A DNA stretch of 64,000 nt from Notospermus geniculatus (Eukaryota; Nemertea; Pilidiophora; Heteronemertea; Lineidae), in assembly GCA_002633025.1 (NCBI GenBank), contig NMRB01001252.1, forward strand, positions 144,498-208,497, read 5' to 3'. Below, piece after piece: positions 14,301 to 25,192 of the stretch. Under the pieces are notes generated by a model. It did not search any database. It had not been told where the DNA came from and saw only the letters and a list, made by a program, of their open reading frames with translations. The position numbers were made by a program, and so were the translations under genes. Position 1 is the first letter of the stretch. The number at the start of each line of letters is the position of its first letter.

Positions 14301-17300
14301 CTGGAATTTTGCTCTGTTCTTTGTGCCCTATATTTACATTGGGCCCTATTGAGAAAGATATCTTCCTACCTTGAAATAAAGCATCAGCTTATCTCCAAGC
14401 CCCCACTGTCCTGTACATTTTGTAACAGCAGGATCGTTCCAGCCTCTCTTGTTGATGAAATCTCTGTACGACTTGGCAACTTCCTGCATTAGAATACTCA
14501 GACCTTTCTGAAGTGGCAAAATAAAGTGGTAACAGTTTTTGTGACAACAAAATTCTTATGGAGTACTACTCTCTCTGGATGAAGTTTATGTTAAGTGTTA
14601 GATTAGCTGGTGGTGCCTTTTGGAGGCCAATCAATTTGGTTCGTTATAAAATGAGTGTAAAATGTTTCTAGTTTCATATATGGGGGTATGTACATGTATT
14701 GCGTTGTTGTTCTTACCGTTGGTTGTTCACACAACATTGTATTGATTGTCTTGGCTTTCTGTAACAATCCTATATTGTCCAGAATCTGTAGATGTGGTGT
14801 CAACTGACTTTCTTTGATCCCTGAGTTAAGGACAATCCATGCTGTGTCCTTGCCCCGCATTCCTATCTCTTCGGCCTTAAATTGATTAATGCAACCATTC
14901 AGGGACTGTCGGAAATCTATTCCTTGGTTGTTATTTTTCTGCTTGTATCATTTCACTTGTTTATCGCTTCGGCGCAGATGTCCGCATTTCACCCGTGATC
15001 GTTTTCCTTTAGTAATGGTCTAGTGCTCTGGAATTTAACTTCAATAATTTTATTTCTGCTATTACGAAATTCCCCCTGATCTTTTTCCGCCTTTCCCTAT
15101 AAATTTAGGAATTTTTGTTCAGAGTTCACTCCTGTCTTGGCCGTTGCCAGCGTACCTTCTTGAGTTTGATGAATTCATATGCGCCACATTCGGTAAGATA
15201 AAATCTCTCTCATTTCTTCCTCCGAAATTAAGTTTGATTTTTTGGTATTTCTTCACGACAAATTTTAGATGTTTTCGTTTGTTATTCTTATTTTGTTTAA
15301 TGTTGTATTTTTATAGTTGACCACACACACATCCACGTACGTGGTGGAATAAATCGATAAATCCGAATTTTGACTCCTTTTACTTCCGTGTGCGTGCAAC
15401 GGTGTGCGCCACAAAGTCAACGAATTTGATAAGTGAAGCCTTATTGCGAACGCTGGCAACAAGACTCGGTAAGCGGCCAAGACAGGTAAGTCCTCTTGAG
15501 CTTGACATTTCCTAGTCCTATCCTCGACTTGAATAATGGCGACCGGCCCGAAATACAGTCGGTTTGGGCGGTTGTTGAAGCCATCTTTGAAGGCCAGAGA
15601 GGCAACCGAAGTAGCGCCGGATGTCGATAAATTGAGCCAAGTTAGTCACGTTACGGGCTTCACTGACCCTTCCTGGATTTTGGCTTCCAACCTTGACCCT
15701 GATGAAGAACGAGAAATGCGTACGCATCTTGTTAGAGCTGCTGAACTCGAACTTAAACACCAATTAGAACTTGATGCCCTCGAGGAGGCCGAGGCTAGGG
15801 AGACCGAAGCCCTACGCAAGATTGCCCGCCAGAAAAAGGTCCAGATTTTGAAAAATGAACTCGAAATGCAAACTTTAAAAGCGCAGGGTAATACCTGTGA
15901 CAACACGGACAGAGTGTCTGGTTGGCTACATGACCAAAATGACTCTAGATCTTGTAAAGAACCTCATGACGTTGATTTCGTGGTTCCTCAACCCCCTCAG
16001 CCGTGTGGTGACGTACCCGAGCTTAATGACCCTCATGAACGTGGTGATTACCAGGTGAATCCAATCGCCTTGCTCCCTGGTTCGCTGCCTCAGTTCGGCT
16101 TGCCGAAATTCAAGATTAAGGTTTTTAATGGTGATCCTGTGGAATGGCCGGAATGGTTTTTGAATTTTAGAAATCTTATTCATGACAATTCCGTGCTTAG
16201 TGATTCTCAAAAGCTGGGATACCTTAGAACCTACCTAGGCGACGAACCACAGAGTAAGGTTTTTGGTTTGCTTCTGGATGGCAAAAATTACTCCTCGGCT
16301 ATGAAAGAGCTTCAATCTCGCTACGGCAACCCAGCGTTCGTTGTCGCAGCTTTCATTAAGCGTGTTCGTGATTTACCTAAGGTACAGAAAACAACAGATT
16401 TGGCAAATTTTTGTACTCAAGTAAGCCAGTTGGTACAAATCTTTAAGTCCATGGGTTATACAGCCGACTTGCAGGCCAAGGGCTTGCTTGTTGATTTGAT
16501 CTCAAAGTTGCCCCACTATATGAGGGAGTCCTGGGGGAACCACGTGGTCAAGTATAGTGATGGCGATCCAACGGTCGAGCTCTTTCACAAGTGGTTGCTC
16601 AAAAGAGAGCAGGCACTGAGATATGGAGGAGCCTTCGGCGAGTCCAATCCGGCTCCGTCTAAGGGTTTCAAGCAAAAACCAGACAAGTCGAAAGGACCCA
16701 CAGCGAAACCGGCAACGCTTTTGACTCCTGGGGGCAATGCTCCACAAAGTAGTGTTGAGTCGAAATATTGTCAGTTTTGCACGGGGAAGCATTGGCTCAC
16801 TGAATGCTCGTCTTTCAAAGCGAAATCACCGTCAGATAGACTCGCATGGTTTAAGTCTGAAGGACGGTGCTTTTTGTGTCACAAAAAATCTCACCGTACA
16901 CGGGATTGTTTCAGTAAACGAAAGTGTAATAGTTGCAATGGTCGTCATTCGACCTTGCTGCATGATAGCTTCACAAGGGAGGCTTCTGGTCAAACGTCTG
17001 ACGTTCCGACTCCTGCTGCGACTGTGTCCACAACGCGCCGTCAGAATATGTCTACGGTGTACCTGCAAACTCTTCCTGTTAGAGTTCACTCGCCTAGCGG
17101 TCGCGTTGTGGATACGTTCGCTATGCTCGATTCGGGAAGTCAGATTACTTTAATTAGAGAATCATTTGCAACAGACATAGGCTTGAACGGCCCTTCCGCC
17201 TCTCTCTGTATTGGCAATTTGAAAGGATATGAACCGCCTCAGAAATCAAAACGGGTTTCGTTTTGGCTTAGTGACCCCGCGAACCCTTCTATGTCGCCTT

Positions 17301-20300
17301 TAAGTGTGCGAGACGCCTGGACCCATGCCAGTCCATTCAATATTCCTAGTCAAACTATTCCTCGTTTGGATAGTGGTGAAATAGATTGGCCCCATGTGCG
17401 GGACCTGAACTTGCCTGAGATTGATCAAAGTCAAATTACAATACTGATAGGAGTGAACACAACAAAAGCATTTTTGCAGTTAGAGGTACGTGAGGGTCCG
17501 GAAAACCTTCCTACCGCGATCAAAACTCCTCTTGGATGGACTGTCGTGGGTTCTGCGGTCTCCCGTTCTAGTGAGGATGACACCGATGCGGACATGGCTC
17601 CTAATGTCTGTGTAAACTTCGTGGGCGTAACACGATCTGCTTGTGAGGATTTGCACAGTCAGGTGGAGAAGTTCTGGCAGACGGAGAGTTTTGGCTCGAA
17701 ATTAGTAACAGAAAAGCCCTTCTCCATGGCTGACCTGAGGGCAAAGGAGCGTTTGGACGCCACCTTGTGTCATACGCCTTCTGGTCACTATGAAGTGGGC
17801 ATGCTATGGTCCGAAACTCCTGTCGATTTGCCGAATAACAGACCCTTGAACACACACATCCACGTACGTGGTGGAATAAATCGATAAATCCGAATTTTGA
17901 CTCCTTTTACTTCCGTGTGCGTGCAACGGTGTGCGCCACAGGGACGTTTTTGAATTTATTGCAAGGTCCATGTAAAATACACCAAACAAAATGATTTTCG
18001 TGGCCCGCGAAAATACTGGTGGTACATTGGGGCGTATTCTAGAAGTAACTCTAAGATTTACCTTTAGCTATTGCTTGCAGGGCAGAATACAAAAGATTAA
18101 AGTGGACCTTAGAGTTAAGGAGGCTTCTGGAATACGGGTCATTATCTTTAAAATTGTGTACACCCTCCCAAAGATTGTCGCCGAGTCCCACAAGGATTAA
18201 TACATGTACATCCACGTATATGTTTACCACCAGTCACCACATGTCTTTCCTGTTGTATTGTGTTGAGGCAATCATTCTCATTCTCATGAATCAAGAACTA
18301 GGAGGTACAAGCTTCACCATTACCTTCTCTAAAACCTTCAATGTGTTCCCGAAGCTTGCACCAATCATATATCTCCATGTAACCTTGAGGTGGATGCTGA
18401 AGATCTTCTTCAGTGTTTCTCCCATGTCTCTGATCGTTTCAATATGAATGATGCCCATGTAGATGCTTTGTTTGTACAGCAGTCTTTGGATTTCATTCAT
18501 GATTTCTGTCTCTGCAGAAAATGAAGGTAAATACCATAGATCGAAGATGGCACATTGTCAGTAATTGCTTGGAAAGCCCAAGGTATGTGCACCGAATGCA
18601 TTCTGTAGACCAGAACATACACTACTCAAAGTTAAGGACCACTTGTAATTTTGTGTACAACTTTTTCATATGACAGTTTTTACAGCTGAAAATGGTATGA
18701 TATAACTGTTCTGAATGACCTCAAACACACTGTGATGAATTACATATGTGACAAGTTTCAGTTGTTGCATAACGTGTTCTGAAGCAATGCCTGAAAGCGA
18801 ATCATGAGTTATGAGAAAAGTGGTCCTTAACTTTTTTTGAGTAGTATAATATAATGAACTCTCTTGTTGACAACAGGGGGTTAGGCTCTACAGTTGTGAG
18901 AAACAGTTCGTCTGACCATTCCAACATACAAGTACTCCCCATCGGGCGTATGATTAGACCTGACTTCGTTTGCTTCTTCCAGTGGAACATATCAAACATA
19001 TACGTACATTCAAACTTTGGGACAACAGTTGCACATTTCTTATCTGTTTATGCAGTTCATACCAAGTTTGTACAAGTCTTCTTTCCATCTGCTCTGTGCA
19101 TCTGCATCTACAAGGCTGTACTGTTACTGTTAGCTTTCCTGGTTATTATGCTGGCTATCGACTGTACTCACTGAATGTATCGTCGTAGAAGAAAGTGACG
19201 TGAACCCATTTCTCTTTTTTCAGCAAATCTCGGATGAATGGGGCCTCAGTCGCCAACTGCTTCACGACGTTGAGGAAAATACTTGTGTCAGGCTGTTGGC
19301 AAGGTTCTGGCCCGATGTTCATGACGGGGATGTTAAATTTCTTGAAGGTTGATATTATAGATGGTAGCCTGCTGCATCGTGTGACAGATATGGCAGCTGT
19401 CACACCACGTGATATTTGGTCACAAACTGGAAGAAATTGAATGTTGGCACCCAAAGGTTGGCATATGATGAAGACATGGCCTTGACCTTATGTATAGGCA
19501 GATTCCCTGCTGAGGCAGAGAAGCTTCTCTGCTGTGCATGGTACATGGTCGGTTTTTTTTCATTTTCTGCATTCTTTTCTGCATATATTTTTCGTCCTCT
19601 GCTAGATTATTGATATACCAATTCAATAGTCCAACGCAAGAGCCACCAATACATTTCTATCAAACACCTGAATGGTTGGAAATTTTTCATGTGGTCGGCC
19701 AACGACAGTTAACACACTTTGGCTTGAAGCGTGTCCATGATACATCAGCACTTACTTAGTTTTTCTGTATAACTGCTGGCTTGGAGTTTCACCTCATCAA
19801 TCCGTAAAGTTATATTTTCGAAGCAACTATTGTCGGCATTTATTTTTGCCACAAGTGGCATGGTGTTAGTGATGTTTATCGTTGAAAAATCATCAAGAAT
19901 CAGACCTAAAAAAAGATTTAAAGCTACACTGTGTTCAATTCAATTACGTTCGCCGATGTTAGTGAAGTGTAAATGTAATATGCTCTGTCTGCATACATCA
20001 GAGCTCTGCCTGCAGTTTTTTGAATGTGCGCTGAAAACTGGAGCTTAATTCTTTGAAGTACGTATCAGGCAAGCATTTTGGGGACCTTCACGAGGCTACG
20101 AGACCTCTACTTGCACTCTCCTAACACTTTGAAAATACCGTAAAAAATTCGATACGGAGGGGCTTTAAACAAATTGATAACAGGATGAGCAGAAATAGAA
20201 AAATCACCTACCGATAGTTATATGCGTTGGATGATTCCCAGAATATGCCATCATTGGTCCAAAAACCGTACTGTAGACAAGAAGGAGCCACATTTTGATT

Positions 20301-20308
20301 CCCCACAT
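8388..20308 (-). CDS. Ionotropic glutamate receptor-like gene A (complete, 15 exons, 802 aa)
   Basis: Exons: 20308-20212, 19905-19756, 19426-19172, 18511-18324, 14875-14717, 14507-14370, 13983-13783, 13027-12924, 12661-12571, 12099-11941, 11776-11605, 11095-10878, 10061-9965, 9454-9301, 8613-8388 (stop). The sum is 2409 bp, in frame. A signal peptide (MWGIKMWLLLVYSTVFG) is followed by the amino-terminal domain (about residues 33-330) and S1 with YARAS (agonist Arg kept). Then come M1, pore loop, M3 (ATYTGNLIAFLTV, replacing SYTANLAAFLT of classical iGluRs), S2 with Glu in VMLSEKSF at the agonist-amine position, M4 and a very short tail ending KHKDVAP. It resembles IR-type and divergent invertebrate iGluRs. 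Odd points: the S1 position of the agonist Thr is Met, and S2 Ser/Thr become Ala/Leu, so glutamate may not be the ligand. Intron 4 contains a BEL/Pao element in the opposite orientation; introns 1, 12 and 14 are largely MITEs. Confidence 0.9.
8779..9293. mobile_element. Two M1 MITEs fused head to head at one TTAA
   Basis: Copies 8779-9041 and 9038-9293 are in opposite orientation and share a single TTAA. Together they form a roughly 510-bp palindrome filling most of gene A intron 14. The outer end lies 7 nt inside the donor of exon 14. Confidence 0.75.
9646..9870 (+). mobile_element. tRNA-derived SINE, different head but related body
   Basis: A-box-like GTTCGAGTGGTAGGGCGCTT, then GGATGGGACTAAAAGCCGTG and AGGGCAAGCAAAATACCC, which match the central body of the SINE at 35.4 kb. 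Lies in gene A intron 13, antisense. Confidence 0.6.
10538..10870. mobile_element. MITE with CACTGTTAG ends, TA target, in gene A intron 12
   Basis: CACTGTTAGAAAT and ATTTCTAACAGTG termini with TA on both sides. The right TA overlaps donor position +6 of exon 12 (GTAAGTA). Related copies at 12275 and 33754. Confidence 0.75.
11228..11411. repeat. Inverted pair of a dispersed GACCCCGGTTGGGGTC repeat
   Basis: Two arms of about 85 bp (GCAAGAAGTCAATCTCCAGA at both outer ends) around AAAAGACTTTTC. Single copies of the arm occur near 245-320, 22618-22752, 48178-48328 and 54195-54335. Confidence 0.65.
12275..12530. mobile_element. MITE with CACTGTTAA ends in gene A intron 9
   Basis: CACTGTTAAAAAT and ATTTTTAACAGTG termini; interior rich in CTGTAAAATT. 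Confidence 0.7.
13083..13259. mobile_element. Foldback MITE in gene A intron 7
   Basis: Long near-perfect inverted repeat starting GGCGCTGCTCCACTTGACAG, flanked by TTAA-like sequence, 56 nt upstream of the exon 8 acceptor. Confidence 0.75.
14907..15413 (+). repeat. 5' LTR of the BEL/Pao element
   Basis: Begins TGTCGG and ends GCGCCACA. The last 90 bases recur at 17849-17940. Its outer edge lies 31 nt upstream of gene A exon 5, so it may supply or disrupt the branch point of that intron. Confidence 0.8.
15536..17887 (+). CDS. BEL/Pao gag-protease polyprotein fragment (783 codons), truncated before RT
   Basis: In order: a charged helical N-terminus (about residues 55-120), a gag core of the DUF1759 type (around 180-330, with VFNGDPVEWPEWF), Cys/His knuckles (around 410-480: CQFC, CFLC, CNSC), and an aspartic protease with catalytic DSGS (around 537, DUF1758-like). 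Then comes the short linker that normally precedes reverse transcriptase (LDATLCHTPSGHYEVG). The final residues are read from LTR sequence after the deletion junction near 17848. The frame is open throughout, so insertion is fairly recent. Retroelement polyprotein, not a host gene. Confidence 0.88.
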   Translation: MATGPKYSRFGRLLKPSLKAREATEVAPDVDKLSQVSHVTGFTDPSWILASNLDPDEEREMRTHLVRAAELELKHQLELDALEEAEARETEALRKIARQKKVQILKNELEMQTLKAQGNTCDNTDRVSGWLHDQNDSRSCKEPHDVDFVVPQPPQPCGDVPELNDPHERGDYQVNPIALLPGSLPQFGLPKFKIKVFNGDPVEWPEWFLNFRNLIHDNSVLSDSQKLGYLRTYLGDEPQSKVFGLLLDGKNYSSAMKELQSRYGNPAFVVAAFIKRVRDLPKVQKTTDLANFCTQVSQLVQIFKSMGYTADLQAKGLLVDLISKLPHYMRESWGNHVVKYSDGDPTVELFHKWLLKREQALRYGGAFGESNPAPSKGFKQKPDKSKGPTAKPATLLTPGGNAPQSSVESKYCQFCTGKHWLTECSSFKAKSPSDRLAWFKSEGRCFLCHKKSHRTRDCFSKRKCNSCNGRHSTLLHDSFTREASGQTSDVPTPAATVSTTRRQNMSTVYLQTLPVRVHSPSGRVVDTFAMLDSGSQITLIRESFATDIGLNGPSASLCIGNLKGYEPPQKSKRVSFWLSDPANPSMSPLSVRDAWTHASPFNIPSQTIPRLDSGEIDWPHVRDLNLPEIDQSQITILIGVNTTKAFLQLEVREGPENLPTAIKTPLGWTVVGSAVSRSSEDDTDADMAPNVCVNFVGVTRSACEDLHSQVEKFWQTESFGSKLVTEKPFSMADLRAKERLDATLCHTPSGHYEVGMLWSETPVDLPNNRPLNTHIHVRGGINR
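17849..17940 (+). repeat. 3' LTR remnant
   Basis: About 92 bp matching the 3' end of the 5' LTR, followed directly by the GGGAC target duplication. The deletion therefore happened after insertion. Confidence 0.8.
17988..18021 (+). repeat. M1 MITE fragment
   Basis: Only ATGATTTTCGTGGCCCGCGA and flanking bases of the M1 interior remain. Confidence 0.5.
18029..18140 (+). mobile_element. Foldback MITE, 'gtattctagaag' family
   Basis: GGGCGTATTCTAGAAG and CTTCTGGAATACG ends; related copies at 23382-23492 and 59592-59708. Confidence 0.7.
18620..18846. mobile_element. mariner-like MITE
   Basis: CACTACTCAAAGTTAAGGAC at the left and its inverse at the right with TA borders. In gene A intron 3. Confidence 0.7.
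19918..20168 (-). mobile_element. TTAA-flanked MITE filling gene A intron 1
   Basis: Related to the element at 45683 (shared GAGGCTACGAGACCTCT-type interior and GTATTTTCAAA-type end). Ends TTAAAGC and GGCTTTAA. It occupies about 250 of the 306 bases of intron 1, its edge 13 nt from the exon 2 acceptor. Confidence 0.65.
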
Positions 20309-21005
20309 TATCGCCTATTTTGCCTTATACCCGATATCACCAGGACGGATCCAATAAGTATGCGGTCCACGAGTAGAACCATGATAGTGATGATGTAGCT
20401 TTTGACTAGTTTCTATGATATAGTCTACTTGTTGTTGTAATTGACTAAACTGTGTTAATGGCATTGAATAATTAATCATATCATTTGCATTAAGTTGACT
20501 CCTCAAGTCATAACTGTCAGTGCATTATTGATCTGTTTTCTTTAACTTTTTGTGAGAAATTCTGATACCTTTTATGTAATGCCAATATTTGTGATCTGAA
20601 TTCACTTCGTGGTAATTGCCTGTTGCTTTCATGCCATATGAACACAATGGTTTTTCCCTTGGCTCAGCAAACGAGAGTGCAGCCACAATAATTCCTACAA
20701 TTAGTAACAGAGTAAAAACTGCACTAGCTGACTCTCACAGCAGACAAAGGAGATCCATTTCCGGTGGCCCTAGTACAAAAAGTTGTGTGTACGCTGCTCC
20801 ATCTTGATGTGGACTTACATGTAACTCATTTGGTCCTGCGGTCGTAAAGTCAATTACAATGGAAACAAGAGACAAAGTATTTGACCTTCGGTCAACCGGT
20901 CTAGTCAAGTTAAGTATGAGACCAGGTTTTAGAGGCCAAATAATCTACTCTCAGAAAAGTAGGAATCAGCCAGGTAATCTTTTATATATTTCACATTTTA
21001 TCTTA
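20309..21005. other. Spacer between gene A start and split GPCR 3' end
   Basis: AT-rich; would hold the gene A promoter and the GPCR terminator. I see no coding sequence or clear repeat. Confidence 0.5.
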
Positions 21006-24000
21006 CTAAGAACAAAAAACAAACTTCCTCAGCATTTCCTTGACATCACTCCTATATTTCTTTCCGCCACCAATGAAATAGAGATAAAAATTGATTCCAA
21101 AATTCAATTTCCAAATGTGAGATAAAATCAAGTATTGAGTGTAAAATCTGAGTTGCCAGTATGCTTCCTTCATATTGTAATGATGTTTTATCTCCGCAAT
21201 ACCCATAAGGACCTCATACAGTCTTCGAGGAATTGAGGTCACGACGTATGCGATGCTGACAAGGATTAACATTCTCGTTAAATACTTCGTCTCCTTCTTT
21301 CGCGTTTTCTGTCCATCTTCATTGATTCCCATTTTACCAGTTTTTTTGGATGCACTGTGCAACGTCTTGATGATCCAAACGTTGCAGAACACGATGACAC
21401 AGAAAGGAAGTATGGTTCCAATGGTCAGCTGGGCTGATGATGCCAGTGTTTCTAGATGTGGATTGTCTGAGGAAAACCGTACAACTTTCACACCTGTGAG
21501 TCGACAGAAATGGTTATAATCAAGTTCATAAAATTCGGTTTATGTTACAAAATTAGCTTACGTTATCTAATAAAATTCAATACACAGTTCAGAAGTTGCG
21601 CTCCGTGCCGGATTTTCATCATCCTGAGAGCATCAGGGGTAGTGCTCGCTCCCTTTGTCACCGCACACAAACCCCTGAGGACATTCGCCGGAATCCGTGG
21701 AGTATCAAAGCCATTCCAGCAAATGTTCATCCCAACCATCTCATCCCAAGTAGGCCGGTGATTGATACACATGAACTACGCAGGTTGAACAAAGCTGACC
21801 CAGCAGGTCAACATGAAAACATCTGTTTGGCGACGTGTGGCCTGAGAATGATATACATTCTGTTGCGATGAATGTAGGATAGGCTGAACTCAACTTAGGT
21901 TGAATCCAGCGGTGTAGGATAGGTTTATCGTCGGCATAACCATGTCAGGTGCTTGGCTGTGAATATTACAAGGGCCGTTATACATGTATACGTGTAACTA
22001 ATCTCCTGTTAGGTTGAGGTGGGGAAGCTGAGGTACTTCAGCACTGTGTTGTGCGTGACACTACGGTACAATCTACGTGTAATGCCTGTCATCTTAAGGT
22101 GACTCAGAAATGGCGTTCGCTGATTGGGCGCATTTTCTCCGGCGCCAAATACCTAACTAATCAGGCGGATTCTCTCAGGGGTTTGTGACGAAGGGAGCGA
22201 GCAGTAAGAACGCCTGGTATTCTCAGGATGGATTTTCATAACCAGCAACAGCTACGATGGCGGAAAGTTTTCTTTGGTGACAGAGATGCCGACGGCGACG
22301 ATTCTATGAGTCATCCGCAAAACATGCAAAAGCTGGTGTTGGCCGGGGGTCAGCGACGTTCGGGAAGTCCTCATCAGTGGTAGGCCTAGATCTACAGCAA
22401 TTTTCTGTCTTCGCCCACCGCCATCTGGCTAAAGTTGCAGCAGTGACGCGAATTCTCTGGTCAGCCTTCTTACACTTTGTTTTTTTCGGAGCCATGTTTG
22501 TTGTCAGTCTGTCGATCTCGTTTTCGGAAATCCCCGTGAGGTTTTGAAATTTTTCCGGCCATTGAAATAATATTAATAATAGATTTTTCATGATTTTTTC
22601 ATTTTTCATTGAGTCTTTTCTAGAGTTTCAGATTGTAAAGTTCCACTTGAAAAAGACCCCGGTTGAGGTCGAAAATTCGTGAATTCTGGAGATTGACTTC
22701 TTGCTTATTATCATTTTGTGTGTCAATTTTGTGCTTTTCTGTATCTTAGATTTTTCATGAATGATTTACTGTATAAAACGTCGACGATATCGTCATTTGA
22801 TGGTTCAAAGATGCCAGAAATCACACGATAGTTTCAAGAACCCCGCCAGCTATGAATGAAATTGGGGTGCTATCGCGGGTCGCGATAGTTGAACGAGATT
22901 TCATTTTCAGCATCGTGCGTACATCGCTTTAAGAAGATGAAAGTTATTCAAATGCAGATGAAAGTTATTCAAACCCCAGGTAAGCTAAAAATGCAACAAT
23001 TGGTCACCAGAGTTAGAATATTATCGTAAATTCTCACCTGTGAATTTATCTTTTGCATACTTGTAGGTAAAGAATATGTAGAGATTGAGACCAACAATCA
23101 ACGAAGTGGTCAGGCCCATGGTAACACATGCCCTTCTTGTCGTACAAAGTCGTACAGCTGACATGGGAAATCTAACAACAATTAATCTGTCAATCGTCAT
23201 CTCTGCCAAGAAAAAGCCAGACAGACTGGCAAACGTAAAACCTTGAAACCATTGCAACCTGAAATGTTAAACCAGAGGATACTGGTCAGACTCTGAAAAT
23301 TTATATCCTAAAACATACCAAAAATATGTGTACAAGCAATACTATTATTTACTAACCGCCTGACTTGAAAAAAACCGTAAAGGGTCGTATCTAGAAGCCT
23401 CCTCTATAAGGTACCTTCGGCTATTGTTTGCAGGGCAGATACAACAGCTCAAAGTGTACCTTGGAGTTAAGGAGGCTTCTAGAATATGGGCCAAGGTATA
23501 TGTACCAATGGCACCTTTGATTGCACATGAGTCTGAGATGGGGTTTGGAAATATCCATATAGCCAGAAGAACTGCAGTAACATCATATAAAGAGGAGTTG
23601 TATAACCTCATATAACTGTAGGATGGTAGGCCTATACTTCCACAGAAACGACCTACGTTGCATCCGAGTTATTGTGCTGTACAATAGGGAATTTTCGCCA
23701 AGGCCCCGAAACGCCAACGCGCGGACGCCAATCCCATTGTTCGATGTGACGAAGAGAGCACCCAACAAAAGGATAGACGATCGCGTTGGCGTTTTGGGGG
23801 CTTTGCGAAAACTCGATAATCTAACGAACCCCTTACATTTCATGAGCCCACATACATGTAGGAGTTAACCATTAAACGGAATAGGCATTTGATAGCCAGT
23901 CATCATTTAATAGTTAAGGGCGCCTCAACAATATGGGCTTGAAAACGGTATTGGTGAGGACTCCCTGCATGTTAAAGGCGTTACTACACGATCATACATT

Positions 24001-25192
24001 TTGTTCAAAACATATCATACATTTGTATCGTAATGTTCATGGACAAATGTATGATCGTGTAGATCGTTTTCCCAACAAACATGAACACCATCCAACATGT
24101 ATGATGATGTTAGCTACATGTTTCATCTTGCCAACAAATGTTCACAACCCCACAAAATTTCAAGCCATTTACCAATCAGAAAGTTTATGACTTGTATAAT
24201 GCCATGTAGCACAACTGCATCATGTGACATTTGTACAAAATGGCAGGCCTTACAAGGCTCCAACTCACTTCTCCTCCTGATCCATTGTTTAACCCATTTT
24301 GAACCCCCTTCCTAATCCTTTGCCTTTTCGACGACGGGTCCCTCCCATACTAATGCAGCAGCAGCACTCAAGAGGATATTGTGAGATCCATTTTGAAACA
24401 ATAAGGAACATTCCCTCCAATTTCTTTTCGTTTTCTTTCCCCCATCATACTTCATCATACAATGTCCGTGAATGCTGGACTGTGTAGACGGAAATCCACA
24501 ACAAAATTGAACATCATCAGAATACAAATGTATGATGGTGTTTTGTGCAAATGTATGATCGTGTAGAAAACCAGGCAAAGCCCCAAACTGCCAAAAGATC
24601 ATCATGCAATAAAAACACCTTTTTTACTGACAGGTTCAGTAACTGGCATTGCTTACAATCGGAGCTGTCAGCGAGTTGACCACTAGGTGTCACTACGGCC
24701 CAATTCAATGCATCTAGCGGACCCAGTCATTATCGATCGAGCAGCAATCACGTAGATTTTCCTGTACATTGGTCCGCTAAGACTTTGCTGCCATCTGTTG
24801 GCAATATGCGCGGCTGACTGCTCCTATTACCCCGTATTAGAACTTGTTGTGTCAACTTACTGGTCAATGAATACTGAGGAATGTTTTGGCCCATAGAATA
24901 GTAAAGGTCTTATCCAAAGGTACACACCGAGAACAAACGAGTCCGCCAAGGCAAGGCCTGTCATATAGTTACACGTCGAAATTCGCCGGTTGTACTTTTG
25001 CACTGTTATAACAATCGAGAGGAAATTCCCAAAGAGACCGATAGATACGATTGGTATCCAGAAATACTTCGTCATCATTATGGTTACTAAGCGTAGAATG
25101 ATTACAGTGGGGTCCACAGTCTCTCTGCTCTTGGACACCTGCGTGTTCATGCTGTCGTTTGATGGAGCATCCATCGTGTTGCTCGTTCCCAT
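21006..25192 (-). CDS. Rhodopsin-class GPCR, three exons, 346 aa
   Basis: Exons 25192-24861, 23258-23038 and 21493-21006 (stop) total 1041 bp, in frame, with splice phases 2 and 1. Exon 1 carries the N-terminus, TM1 (GNF) and TM2 (LALADS). Exon 2 carries TM3 with an intact IDR motif and TM4. Exon 3 carries TM5-TM7, ending with NFYLY in place of NPxxY, then a basic helix 8 and C-terminal Cys. The conserved Cys at the top of TM3 is missing (DQLQWFQG) and no ECL2 Cys is visible, so the usual extracellular disulfide is absent. It shares TKYF before TM1, LALAD in TM2, a TTRR motif after TM3 and the N-F-x-x-Y form of TM7 with the single-exon array on the plus strand, suggesting distant kinship. Peptide-receptor-like; ligand unknown. 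It lies between genes A and B, same strand as A. Confidence 0.85.
23382..23492 (+). mobile_element. Foldback MITE, 'gtattctagaag' family
   Basis: Shares CTATTGTTTGCAGGGCAG and GTTAAGGAGGCTTCTAGAAT with related copies. In the intron between exons 1 and 2 of the split GPCR, about 120 bp upstream of no exon on its side. Confidence 0.65.
23691..23812. mobile_element. Foldback MITE, CGCCAACGCG family
   Basis: ATTTTCGCCAAGGCC and inverse CTTTGCGAAAAC ends. In the intron between exons 1 and 2 of the split GPCR. Confidence 0.65.
23984..24566. mobile_element. MITE with CTACACGATCATACAT ends
   Basis: CTACACGATCATACATTTTG and inverse at 24566; subterminal copies of the same string occur inside (near 24040). 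In the intron between exons 1 and 2 of the split GPCR. Confidence 0.65.

Larger units (their letters stand above)
14907..17940 (+). mobile_element. BEL/Pao LTR retrotransposon, internally deleted, in gene A intron 4
   Basis: The 5' LTR (14907-15413, starts TGTCGG, ends CA) is followed by the gag-protease frame and a truncated 3' LTR (about 17849-17940) identical to the end of the 5' LTR. A 5-bp target duplication GGGAC flanks it (14902-14906 and 17941-17945). Reverse transcriptase, RNase H, integrase and most of the 3' LTR are missing, with the coding frame running into LTR sequence. Inserted antisense to gene A, 31 bp upstream of the exon 5 acceptor. It cannot move by itself. Confidence 0.88.
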
